Source: a virus. From it: 20,934 nt of DNA. The position numbers and the translations under genes are program-made. Below are positions 7,701 to 13,420 of the stretch, one piece after another (position 1 is the first letter of the stretch; every line of letters starts with the position of its first letter). The DNA lies in IMG/VR virus record IMGVR_UViG_3300030060_003090, positions 1 to 20,934 of that record, one strand, 5' to 3'. The notes below the pieces were generated by a model. The model was not told the origin of the DNA and ran no database searches. It worked only from the letters and a program-made list of their open reading frames with translations.

Positions 7701-9279
7701 TGATGGTGCAGTAGATATGGCATCAACGCTGACCGTTGCTGGGGATGCTAACTTTGATTCTAATACTTTGTTTGTAGATGCATCTGAAAATAAAGTGGGT
7801 ATCCAAACAAATTCACCATCATATGAATTAGATGTGCAAGATAGCGACCAAGCTGACATAAGGGTAAGTGGTGGAAATCAAGGGAGAGTAATTTTTACTG
7901 ATACTGGTGGCACAAGTGGTGCAAGGAATTGGGATGTAAAAGTTTCTGACGATGTTTTTCAAATTAGAAATTTAGCCGATGATTATGGGAGTATTTTAAA
8001 TACTCCTTTTACAGCAGATACAAATGGAAATATTGGTATAGGTGTGACTCCTGAAGATTGGGATACTGCTAACGCTTTTAAGGTATTACAATTAGGATTA
8101 GGTGCTTGTGTGGCTGGTTATGGTACAAGTACACCTCATGCTATTCTTGGTAATAATATTTACTTTGATGATACCAATAATAAATGGCAGTATATAGTAA
8201 ATAACACAGCTACTTTATATCATCAAAATAATGATGGTAAGCATGTTTGGTTTACTGCAGTTTCTGGGAATGTGGATGCTGAAGTTACTTTAAATGAGAG
8301 AATGGTAATATTAAACGATGGAAAGATTGGTATTAACACAAGTAGTCCAAGTTATTTATTGCATGTCAGAGCTGCTGATGGTGATTCAGCTAATAATTTA
8401 GTTGCAAGATTTGAAAACCTTGAAGCTAGTGCTGGTGAAAGCAGAGGAGTACAGATTACTGCTGGTTCTAATGCAAGTGATTATCCTTTTCTTATTGAAA
8501 ATGCTGCTGGTACTGAATTATTAAGAGTACGAGGTGATGGAAATGTTTCAATGGCTGGAAACTTAACACTAAGTGGAAATCTTACTACTTCTGGCAATAT
8601 TGAACATGACGGAACTATAACAACAGATATTACAACAAACAATACTGGGCATGACTTCAGACTTCATGCAGATAATAGTTTTGTTAATAGCATTGATAAT
8701 TTCTTTGATGGTGCAAGTGCTGCTTCATCTTTTATGAGATTTAAAGTTGCAAGTGGCTCTGGCTCACAAACAACAATAATGGATTTAAAAGGTGATGGAA
8801 CACTTGCAATGGGTACTATGGGAACTAATAATGACGGCTTTGAAGTTATTGCAAATAGTTCTGTAGGTGGTTTGTTATCATTAAGCTCAAGCACAGAAAC
8901 AGACCAAGAAAGAATGAGATTTTTTAATGGTAATGGAAAAATTGGAACTATTAAAACAAATGGCTCTGCTACATCTTTTAATACAAGCTCAGATTACAGG
9001 TTAAAGGAAAATGAAGTTCCTTTATCCAATGGGTTAGAAAGATTGAATAATTTAAGCCCCTATAAATTTAATTTTAAAAATGATAAAGAAAATATTGTAG
9101 ATGGATTTTTTGCCCATGAAGTGCAAGAATTTGTACCTAATGCAGTTTCTGGCGTAAAAGATGGGGAAGAAATGCAACAAATAGACCATTCAAAGTTAGT
9201 GCCTTTGCTTGTAGCATCTGTTCAAGAGCTATCAGCAAAAGTAGAAGAGCTTGAAAAAACTTGCAAAGATTGTTGTTAA
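4780..9279 (+). CDS. giant phage fibre with C-terminal Peptidase_S74 chaperone domain
   Basis: This 1499-residue fibre has a ribosome binding site (AGAGGA) just before the ATG. The N-terminus (YNSSFTGAQIDSAVE) resembles the short anchoring motif at the start of many phage fibres. Residues about 20-1000 are Thr/Ser/Asp/Gly/Ala-rich beta-type repeats (TLTNKTLTSPDINSPDIDGG, ITAGTGLTSTG). Residues 848-880 and 954-986 are a near copy of each other. The C-terminal domain from about 1404 contains SDYRLKEN, then GFFAHEVQEFVP and HSKLVPLLVASVQELSAKVE, matching the S74 intramolecular chaperone. Ser1404 and Lys1409 have the five-residue spacing of the endosialidase self-cleavage dyad, so the last 96 residues are probably cut off after trimerisation. 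It ends in a coiled coil and CKDCC. The gene lies in the head region rather than after the tape measure, so head fibre and tail fibre are both possible. Confidence 0.9.
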   Translation: MANYNSSFTGAQIDSAVERTNSTDVTAGTITASKTVVVDSNKDITGFRNITATGTITADSFTATGNTTIGDAATDTIAINSTITTDLIFEGSSADANELTLTPGNPSADRTITLPDATDTLVGKATSDVLTNKTLTSPDINSPDIDGGTVDAITSLTVANNVDIGSFDLRAATLTADGLTSGRVVFAGTNGVLSDDSDLSFSGSTLSATNLTSSGTVSFGTLTDSGESIAITKFVDEGDAIASNDNDTTIPTSAAIKDYVDTQDAAIASDTLTFTNKTFDVEASGNSISNIDVADLKSGVLDTDISSVSSSDDTIASAKAIKTYIDSQVTAQDLDFQGDSGGALSIDLDSETITFAGGTGVATVGSGNTVTFNSVDSEIVHDNLSGFVANEHIDHSGVTLTAGNGLSGGGDITASRTFALDLNELSTETSIADADFIAMVDADNDGSRKITFENLEDAIFASVSGDIAITEAGVATIQANSVALATDTTGDFVNSITAGTGLTSTGATSGENISHSLSVDASQTQITAVGALDAGSITSGFGNIDNGSSTANFGSTTVDSLSVSDGNITNVGDIALDSISADGSTINIAIGDSTSDVFTIKEGSNKYFAIATSESAENIAIGTGVSGTAISIGHSTSVTTVNDNLIVTGDLTVNGATSTISTTNTVVSDTLIELGNGTSGTPANDSGIVIERGSADNAFLGFDESDDKFIVGTGSFTGASTGSLTITTGTLKANIEGNLTGNVTGTATNATHVNVADNESTNENNLIPFIEDTSATGNVGLESDGDLHYNPSTGRLTATQLAGTLQTAAQTNITSTGALDGGSITSNFGAINTGSSNITTTGVGTFGSLDISGDIDVDGATNLDNVDIDGDVDIASTLTVNNTATITTSNANVLTLKSEDTDAANIFRIIADDNGSVFTVDKDANDHGEVFVFDGSGNSNVKLYGGTGQIVASSLDISGDIDIDGTTNLDVVDIDGAVDMASTLTVAGDANFDSNTLFVDASENKVGIQTNSPSYELDVQDSDQADIRVSGGNQGRVIFTDTGGTSGARNWDVKVSDDVFQIRNLADDYGSILNTPFTADTNGNIGIGVTPEDWDTANAFKVLQLGLGACVAGYGTSTPHAILGNNIYFDDTNNKWQYIVNNTATLYHQNNDGKHVWFTAVSGNVDAEVTLNERMVILNDGKIGINTSSPSYLLHVRAADGDSANNLVARFENLEASAGESRGVQITAGSNASDYPFLIENAAGTELLRVRGDGNVSMAGNLTLSGNLTTSGNIEHDGTITTDITTNNTGHDFRLHADNSFVNSIDNFFDGASAASSFMRFKVASGSGSQTTIMDLKGDGTLAMGTMGTNNDGFEVIANSSVGGLLSLSSSTETDQERMRFFNGNGKIGTIKTNGSATSFNTSSDYRLKENEVPLSNGLERLNNLSPYKFNFKNDKENIVDGFFAHEVQEFVPNAVSGVKDGEEMQQIDHSKLVPLLVASVQELSAKVEELEKTCKDCC

Positions 9280-9280
9280 G

Positions 9281-9508
9281 ATGAATGAAAAGATTAAAAA
9301 ATTTACTTACAGATTTAATAGCTTTTATAATGGTGTGTTTATTACTGCTTTGCTTGTTTGTGTATTCGCTTGGTCTTGTAATGAATATTACTTTGGTAAA
9401 AGCGAGGAAGAGATTTCAGAAGAGATAATGAGATCAGCGTTTGTTGCTGACTCACTTTTAGGAGAGATAAAAATGATGTTAGGCGACTCAAGCATGGTGA
9501 ACAAATAA
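9281..9508 (+). CDS. small single-pass membrane protein of unknown function
   Basis: This is a 75-residue protein starting at ATG 9281, one base after the fibre stop. An in-frame TTG at 9251 inside the fibre gene is less likely because it would overlap and lacks a ribosome binding site. A basic N-terminus (MNEKIKKFTYRF) is followed by one hydrophobic segment (about residues 16-32, YNGVFITALLVCVFAWS), then a charged, acidic C-terminal half. The topology resembles small phage membrane proteins, but nothing ties it to a known holin or spanin, and no lipobox is clear (the Cys at the end of the segment is followed by Asn). Its TAA overlaps the next ATG (9508). Function is unassigned. Confidence 0.65.
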   Translation: MNEKIKKFTYRFNSFYNGVFITALLVCVFAWSCNEYYFGKSEEEISEEIMRSAFVADSLLGEIKMMLGDSSMVNK

Positions 9509-9774
9509 TGGCAGTACGCAGAAAGCCATTAAGTGCTACCGTTCGTAAAACATTAAGAGCAAAAGCAAAGTCTAGTAGGTATTCCTATACAACACTTGCC
9601 AAGGTGTACCGTCGCGGTCAAGGGGCGTTCTTGAGTAGCGGATCGAGGCCTAGGACCAGCATGGTAGCATGGAGCATGGGCAGGGTAAATAGCTTTTTAC
9701 GTGGCTCTAGAAAGCATGATACAGATTTAAGGAGAAAAAGACGTGTCAAAAAGAAAACGCGTTCCAAAAGATAA
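9508..9774 (+). CDS. small highly basic protein 1
   Basis: This 88-residue protein has 29 Lys/Arg. The central part (YTTLAKVYRRGQGAFLSSG, then TSMVAWSMGRVNSFLRGS) looks like a real folded domain, with spaced aromatic and Gly residues. The C-terminus is almost entirely basic. I recall similar proteins of unknown function (DUF-type) in aquatic phages and large viruses, but cannot confirm a family name. It opens a run of four basic genes with stop/start overlaps. Its last 32 bases also encode the start of the next protein in another frame. Nucleic acid binding, for example to packaged DNA, is an inference from charge alone. Confidence 0.75.
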   Translation: MAVRRKPLSATVRKTLRAKAKSSRYSYTTLAKVYRRGQGAFLSSGSRPRTSMVAWSMGRVNSFLRGSRKHDTDLRRKRRVKKKTRSKR

Positions 9775-9922
9775 GAGGACAGGACTTCCAAAAAAGTATC
9801 TTAGCAGATTAAAGGGAAGAAAACGCTCAAAACGTGCATCATTACTAAAAAAGATGAGCAAGTTATATAAATCTGGCAAAAGAATACCCAGATCCATGTT
9901 TAAAGCTAGAGTAAAAAACTAA
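9743..9922 (+). CDS. small highly basic protein 2 (GTG start)
   Basis: This is a 59-residue protein beginning at GTG 9743, inside the end of the preceding gene. AAGGAG at 9729-9734 is a good ribosome binding site at 8 bases spacing. It is extremely basic (26 Lys/Arg of 59, one Asp), starting VSKRKRVPKDKRTGLPKKYL and ending IPRSMFKARVKN. The spaced GLPKKYLSRLKG element suggests a conserved small domain rather than random low complexity. TAA shares a base with the next ATG at 9922. It is short and easily missed. Function is unknown; nucleic acid or capsid-interior binding is plausible only from charge. Confidence 0.75.
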   Translation: MSKRKRVPKDKRTGLPKKYLSRLKGRKRSKRASLLKKMSKLYKSGKRIPRSMFKARVKN

Positions 9923-10101
9923 TGGCAAAGAATTTAAAAGGCATTAGCCTTAAGAAGTTGACAAAAAGACAAAAAAGTCAGATGCAATCGCACAAAACGC
10001 ATCACACCAAAAGACATTTAGCGAAGATGGCCTCAGAAATGCGTAAAGGCAAGACCTTTGCACAGAGTCATCGCATTGCACAAAGAATGGTAGGAAAATA
10101 A
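9922..10101 (+). CDS. small basic protein 3
   Basis: This 59-residue protein (MAKNLKGISLKKLTKRQKS ... SHRIAQRMVGK) has 17 Lys/Arg and five His, predicted as two helices. It starts on the base where the preceding gene stops (TAATG) and ends the same way at 10101. The ATG-first reading and exact stop/start chaining with both neighbours support it as a real gene. Alternating hydrophobic and basic positions in LAKMASEMRKGKTFAQSHRI would give an amphipathic basic helix. No family is assigned with confidence. Confidence 0.75.
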   Translation: MAKNLKGISLKKLTKRQKSQMQSHKTHHTKRHLAKMASEMRKGKTFAQSHRIAQRMVGK

Positions 10102-10373
10102 TGGCCGTCACCTACCGAGGAGAGCGTTTTTCTGGCTATAACAAGCCAAAGCGTACTCCTAGGCATAAAACCAAAAGCCATGCAGTTTTAGCGAAAGTTG
10201 GTAGTAAGATAAGACTAATTAGGTTTGGACAGCAAGGCGTTCGCGGAGCTGGTAAGAATCCTAGGACTGCAAGGGCGAAAGCAAGAAGAAAATCATTCTT
10301 AGCTAGGCACAGAAAGAATATAGCAAAAGGCAAGATGTCTGCTGCGTTCTGGGCAGCTAAGGTAAAATGGTAA
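10101..10373 (+). CDS. small highly basic protein 4
   Basis: This 90-residue protein has 27 Lys/Arg. Its order is GYNKPKRTPRHKTKSHAVLA, a short beta-like part (KIRLIRFGQQGVRGAGKNP), a very basic helix (TARAKARRKSFLARHRKN) and a C-terminal motif MSAAFWAAKVKW. The overall plan of KxRLIRFGQQGVxGAG, KARRKSFxARH and AxxWAxKVKW is one I recall from conserved hypothetical proteins of phages; the DUF number cannot be confirmed here. The ATG overlaps the previous stop. It is the last of the basic run. The internal conserved-looking Trp/Gly pattern suggests a defined fold, not simply a charged tail. Confidence 0.8.
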   Translation: MAVTYRGERFSGYNKPKRTPRHKTKSHAVLAKVGSKIRLIRFGQQGVRGAGKNPRTARAKARRKSFLARHRKNIAKGKMSAAFWAAKVKW

Positions 10374-10383
10374 AGGAAAAACA

Positions 10384-10608
10384 ATGGCAAAAAAAGAAAA
10401 AGAACAAAAGCCAATGCTTAACTTAGATGGAACAGAATACGATATCGAATCCATGAGCGATGAGCAGAAGGCAATGACAAATCACATCGCTGATCTTTCT
10501 AGAAAGATTGATTCGATGCAATTCAATATGCAACAATTGCAATTTGGAAAGAGTGCGTTTGTCAATGCTCTAAAAGAATCTTTAGAGAAAAAGGAAGAGG
10601 AAGCATAG
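10384..10608 (+). CDS. small coiled-coil protein, DUF6447-like
   Basis: This 74-residue protein has a ribosome binding site (AAAGGA) 6 bases before its ATG. LNLDGTEYDIESMSDEQKAM is followed by a helix (HIADLSRKIDSMQFNMQQLQ) and ends in LKESLEKKEEEA. The pattern I/L-x-x-DG-x-x-YDlEsMSdeqk followed by a coiled coil is one I recall from phages, including cyanophages, as a protein of unknown function (DUF6447-type). It is overall acidic at the end, in contrast to the four basic proteins before it. Its stop codon lies within the loop of the terminator that follows, so the gene closes this transcription unit. Confidence 0.75.
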   Translation: MAKKEKEQKPMLNLDGTEYDIESMSDEQKAMTNHIADLSRKIDSMQFNMQQLQFGKSAFVNALKESLEKKEEEA

Positions 10609-10620
10609 GCTTCCTCTTTT
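10595..10620 (+). terminator. intrinsic transcription terminator
   Basis: AAGAGGAAGC (10595-10604) and GCTTCCTCTT (10609-10618) form a perfect 10-bp stem with an ATAG loop that contains the stop codon of the gene before. Counting the stem's last two T, the hairpin runs into TTTT (10617-10620). It separates the fibre/basic-protein block from the lysis-like block. The T-run is short, so partial read-through is likely, and no obvious promoter lies in the 15 bases before the next gene. Confidence 0.75.
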
Positions 10621-10635
10621 ACCAAAGGGGAGAAA

Positions 10636-10896
10636 ATGCCAGAACAATGGGTAGAATTAGGATTTGCGGGACTTAGTGCTACCATTCTTTTTATGACGTT
10701 CAAATGGATGACCAATGAGCTAAATAAAAAGATTGATGACTTACATGAGATAATCATTAAACTTATAGATGCAAAGAATGGTATGGTTGACAAGTTTCAA
10801 GATCTGAACGATGAAATAACTGACCAACTAAACTACATAGAGGCATCGATCGGAAATGGTCGCGGTTCTAAACAGAGAAGGAAATCTGGCAAATGA
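10636..10896 (+). CDS. membrane-anchored coiled-coil protein, possible lysis accessory
   Basis: This 86-residue protein has a strong ribosome binding site (AAAGGGGAG) before ATG 10636. Residues 7-24 form one hydrophobic helix (LGFAGLSATILFMTFKWM), followed by a long charged coiled coil (about 27-72) and a basic C-terminus (GSKQRRKSGK). A short N-terminal membrane anchor plus coiled coil is seen in phage lysis accessory and spanin-like proteins, and the genes after it (holin-like protein, endolysin) support a lysis role. No direct family signature is visible. Its TGA overlaps the next ATG (ATGA). Confidence 0.6.
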   Translation: MPEQWVELGFAGLSATILFMTFKWMTNELNKKIDDLHEIIIKLIDAKNGMVDKFQDLNDEITDQLNYIEASIGNGRGSKQRRKSGK

Positions 10897-11042
10897 TAGA
10901 TTCGTTAAAAACTTTAGGCAATGCAACAGTAGGCGTAGGAGTTTGGTGGGTCAACCTTCCAATGATATTACAAATGATGGTATCAGTTTTGACCATCACA
11001 TATATTGGAATTAAAATAAGTAAGGAACTTAAAAATGGGTAA
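10893..11042 (+). CDS. small holin-like membrane protein
   Basis: This 49-residue protein starts on ATGA at 10893 and is too short for default gene callers. Its sequence has a Gly/Val segment (GNATVGVGVWWVNLP) and a clear transmembrane helix (about residues 24-41, MILQMMVSVLTITYIGIKI), ending in a short basic tail (SKELKNG). Size, one or two hydrophobic segments, and position directly before an endolysin-like gene match small phage holins, which form the pores that let lysozyme reach the wall. The WW-x-x-(L/I) followed by a membrane helix is a pattern I recall from marine phage proteins of this position. Functional assignment is inferred, not proven. Confidence 0.6.
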   Translation: MIDSLKTLGNATVGVGVWWVNLPMILQMMVSVLTITYIGIKISKELKNG

Positions 11043-11211
11043 AGAAATAGCAAAGTGGATGGCAGTCGAAGAGAATAGAAATATGATGAGAGATGCTTTA
11101 AATCGTGATGTCAATATTCCTATTATTGATGAAAAGCTAGAAGAGAAGGTCTTTGGAACCATGCTTGACGTTATAGCAAAGGTCATGGAAGCTGCTTTTA
11201 AAGATGATTAA
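11035..11211 (+). CDS. hypothetical small protein
   Basis: This 58-residue protein starts at ATG 11035, within the last codons of the holin-like gene, with AAGGA at 11022-11026 as ribosome binding site. It is helical and mixed-charge (MGKEIAKWMAVEENRNMM, later EKVFGTMLDVIAKVMEAAF) and ends eight bases into the next gene. No membrane segment is visible. The tight overlaps on both sides indicate co-expression with the lysis-like genes. I do not recognise the family; an antiholin or regulator is possible only by location. Confidence 0.65.
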   Translation: MGKEIAKWMAVEENRNMMRDALNRDVNIPIIDEKLEEKVFGTMLDVIAKVMEAAFKDD

Positions 11212-11692
11212 CATCCCACAAATAAGAGAGGCTATTGATGATACTCTCTTGGCTATGGGCGATAGATTCTTTAGCAAACACGCCTCGGATCTTGTCTTTG
11301 AGACAGGACTCGTGGAGTCACGCTATGAATATATTAAGCAATTAGGTAGTGGCCCAGCTAGAAGCTTTTGGCAGATAGAGCCAGATACCGCAGTAGATAA
11401 CATAAAGAACTATCTAGCATATAGAGAAATAGATACAGAGAAGATGGCTGATGCAAGTTATCTATCGGTGCAGACTTGGCAAAGTGAAAACCCAAGAATG
11501 TGGGAGAATCTCTTGCACTATACGCTAAACTGCGGAATCATACATTGCAGATTAAAGTATTGGAGAGTTCCAGAGAAATTGCCTACTACCTTGGAAGAAA
11601 GAGCAAAATATTGGAAGCAATGGTATAATAGTGGAAAAGGCAAAGGCACAGAATCTCACTACATAGAAATCGTAGAGGCACATAACAAATGA
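11204..11692 (+). CDS. endolysin-like lysozyme/transglycosylase
   Basis: This is a 162-residue protein without a signal peptide. Residues 30-60 read LVFETGLVESRYEYIKQL then GSGPARSFWQIEP. The Glu38-Ser followed by a Gly-rich turn and S-F-W-Q-I-E-P is the pattern of lysozyme-superfamily and transglycosylase phage enzymes, where the Glu is the acid catalyst and the WQIEP strand lines the substrate groove. The middle region binds the fold with NPRMWENLLHYTLNCGIIHCRLKYW, and the C-terminus (RAKYWKQWYNSGKGKGTESHY) matches the aromatic end of such domains. It would cleave peptidoglycan glycan strands. Upstream holin-like genes support a role in lysis; a virion-associated wall-degrading enzyme is the alternative, because neck genes follow. 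Its stop overlaps the next start. Confidence 0.7.
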   Translation: MINIPQIREAIDDTLLAMGDRFFSKHASDLVFETGLVESRYEYIKQLGSGPARSFWQIEPDTAVDNIKNYLAYREIDTEKMADASYLSVQTWQSENPRMWENLLHYTLNCGIIHCRLKYWRVPEKLPTTLEERAKYWKQWYNSGKGKGTESHYIEIVEAHNK

Positions 11693-11916
11693 CATTAGCA
11701 GAAGAAATGCAAATCATGTTTGATGAACTTAGGGCCATAAAACACATGAATAACAGTATCAAGGCTCAAATGGAAGAGAATGTGTCCTTAGAAGGGGTCA
11801 AGAAGGTGGCTACATTAATCACTATGGTCGATAATCTTGTTATCCCAGATGTAGTATCCTTTTTTGAAGATGTGGACGATATGGGCGGATTTAGAGAACA
11901 AGGGGGAGTAGCATGA
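11689..11916 (+). CDS. hypothetical small helical protein
   Basis: This 75-residue, mostly helical acidic protein runs from MTLAEEMQIMFDELRAIKHM through a hydrophobic helix (VKKVATLITMVDNLVIPDVV) to DVDDMGGFREQGGVA. The ATGA overlap at the start and end (TGA 11914-11916 within the next ATG) links it to the endolysin-like gene and the following structural gene. The hydrophobic stretch is interrupted by charged residues and is unlikely to cross a membrane. No family recognised. Its position leaves open a chaperone, a small neck component or a lysis regulator. Confidence 0.65.
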   Translation: MTLAEEMQIMFDELRAIKHMNNSIKAQMEENVSLEGVKKVATLITMVDNLVIPDVVSFFEDVDDMGGFREQGGVA

Positions 11917-12890
11917 CCACAAGACTAGAAGCATTTTGTAATATCACCACCGATCTTCAAGGCATAGAACCAGCAATCGATAGTTTTGATCGCAAAAGAT
12001 TAGTGCAAAACTTTAGCTCTCATGCTACCAATGTTCATGTTGCTCACGATAGTGGATTTGTTAGCCAGGCTTATATAGATGGCAAAGAAGCTAATATGCA
12101 GACCCAGTTATCTGATGTTGATTCTACAGACGATGCATTCTACGATTCTAGTGCAGATGCATTGTATGTCTTCAGCGTTGTTGACCCCGACAACCTAACC
12201 ATTGAAGGCGCAGAGGACTGGGCAACCGTTAAAGAAAGAGTGGTCAATGAGCAATCTGATAGAATACGTTCATATATTAATAGACCTATCTTTGAAAGAT
12301 TGAAGTCAGAAGACCAAGGTGCATCATCCAGGACCTATGATTTTATACTCATTAATGCTAATGCAGGACTTGCTGTAGCTGAACTAATGCGACCAATTGA
12401 CTTTCAAAGGGCGCAGGACCTTGAAGAACGCTATATCTCTCCAGATGGCGATGGTATGCTTGATAGACTTAAAAGAGGCGATTATGCGCTTTGGAATGAG
12501 GCTACCTATGAAAAGAATGAAGGCAGGGTAGTTCCTGTCTCTATCAATGCCAATACTACAGGGTACATTGCAGATACGAAAGTATATGGACTACCTCATG
12601 TAGATTATGATGATGTAAGAATTAAGATTACCGCAGGAGGTACATTTAGCTCTGGAACAGCGAATACTACGGTCAAGTATTCTGTATTTGTAAGAAATGA
12701 CGACGGACTAGGAGTAGAAGAGGTAGTGCAGAGTGAAGAAATAAATGGTAGCTATCAAGTGATGGCCTACGGTATTGATATAAGATTTAGCGAAGGGGTC
12801 TATACGACCAATGATGAATGGAGCATAATCGTTCAAGGTGAACCCGAAGAACATGGATCAGTAAAATCAGAGCAAATAAGTAGGAGATAG
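11913..12890 (+). CDS. putative neck or head-tail structural protein
   Basis: This 325-residue protein starts at ATG 11913 with a strong AAGGGGGAG upstream. The N-terminal half is alpha/beta, with several Asp-rich loops (QLSDVDSTDDAFYDSSADAL), then helices around RERVV-like sequences (WATVKERVVNEQSDRIRSYI) and LAVAELMRPIDFQRAQDLEE. The C-terminal third (from about residue 210) is beta-rich and Gly/Thr-rich (ITAGGTFSSGTANTTVKYSV), ending with a beta-sandwich-like segment. Helical N-terminal domains that combine an Arg-rich helix with a LMRP...DFQRA element resemble gp15/gp6-type head-tail connectors, here fused to a beta domain that could contact the tail. I do not have a firm family match. 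Position between lysis and tail genes supports a virion structural role. Confidence 0.6.
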   Translation: MTTRLEAFCNITTDLQGIEPAIDSFDRKRLVQNFSSHATNVHVAHDSGFVSQAYIDGKEANMQTQLSDVDSTDDAFYDSSADALYVFSVVDPDNLTIEGAEDWATVKERVVNEQSDRIRSYINRPIFERLKSEDQGASSRTYDFILINANAGLAVAELMRPIDFQRAQDLEERYISPDGDGMLDRLKRGDYALWNEATYEKNEGRVVPVSINANTTGYIADTKVYGLPHVDYDDVRIKITAGGTFSSGTANTTVKYSVFVRNDDGLGVEEVVQSEEINGSYQVMAYGIDIRFSEGVYTTNDEWSIIVQGEPEEHGSVKSEQISRR

Positions 12891-12892
12891 TC

Positions 12893-12973
12893 ATGGGATA
12901 TGGAATGGGCGCATACCGAAAAAAAGGCAAGAAGAAGAAAAAGAAGAAAGTCAAAGTAAGAAAGCGCAAGTAA
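12893..12973 (+). CDS. 26-residue Lys-rich peptide
   Basis: This very short frame starts at ATG 12893, 2 bases after the previous stop, with TAGGAGA at 12881-12887 as ribosome binding site. The peptide reads MGYGMGAYRKKG, then a run of seven Lys and VKVRKRK; 15 of 26 residues are Lys/Arg. Good start context, exact fit into the gap before the next gene (GTG at 12977), and similarity in style to the basic proteins at 9508-10373 support it as real. It could be a nucleic-acid-binding or virion peptide, but a translational leader for the GTG-started gene downstream is also possible. Confidence 0.5.
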   Translation: MGYGMGAYRKKGKKKKKKKVKVRKRK

Positions 12974-12976
12974 ACC

Positions 12977-13420
12977 GTGCCTATCCTCTTCACAGAAGTC
13001 TTTAAAGACAATGTTTTAGATCCGTTAATCTCTCTTCTTCATACAGAATTCACTAGAGTGCCAATACATCACGATGTAGAATTCAAGCCACGCGGGAGCT
13101 TCTTCTTAAGAATGATTCCTATTAATGACAACATCGTTGAACAGACTGTTCAAGATCAGATTAGAAACTATTCAATCCTAATTCGTTTTTACAGAAAAAC
13201 TCCAGGACGAATAGATAGAGAAGATAATTTTAGGCAACTTATGAATTTTACAGATAGACTAAAAAGATTGATTGGCAACAACTCAAACTACAAGCCATCT
13301 GATGTTTACAAATGGCATGATGGTCGCATATCCTCAATAAGTTTTCAACCCGATATAGATGAGGATGAAGCTCAGTATCAATGTGCTGATGCCTTATTTG
13401 AGTGTACGGTATTAGTATGA
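12977..13420 (+). CDS. putative head-tail/tail-completion protein, paralogue A
   Basis: This is a 147-residue protein with GTG start at 12977, just after the Lys-rich peptide. Key segments are FKDNVLDPLISLLHTEFTRV, then FFLRMIPIND, NYSILIRFYRK, MNFTDRLKRLI, YKWHDGRISSI and a C-terminal strand FECTVLV. A helix that recognises a short terminal domain, alternating with strands and a YxWH...(R/K)(I/L) motif, is the plan of tail terminator/minor tail proteins located between head connector and tail tube genes in siphoviruses. The adjacent gene is clearly its paralogue. No firm family identity, but the length of about 130-160 residues, position and fold pattern fit a neck ring protein. Confidence 0.6.
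   Translation: MPILFTEVFKDNVLDPLISLLHTEFTRVPIHHDVEFKPRGSFFLRMIPINDNIVEQTVQDQIRNYSILIRFYRKTPGRIDREDNFRQLMNFTDRLKRLIGNNSNYKPSDVYKWHDGRISSISFQPDIDEDEAQYQCADALFECTVLV

Noticed and set aside
9251-9280. TTG start for the small membrane protein at 9251
   Set aside because: It would overlap the end of the fibre gene and adds only a basic extension; ATG 9281 directly follows the fibre stop.
10136-10414. 92-codon hydrophobic frame on the - strand, resembling a membrane protein
   Set aside because: It is the complement of Lys/Arg-rich coding sequence, which reads as Phe/Leu-rich in antisense; no ribosome binding site, and the + strand genes are well supported.
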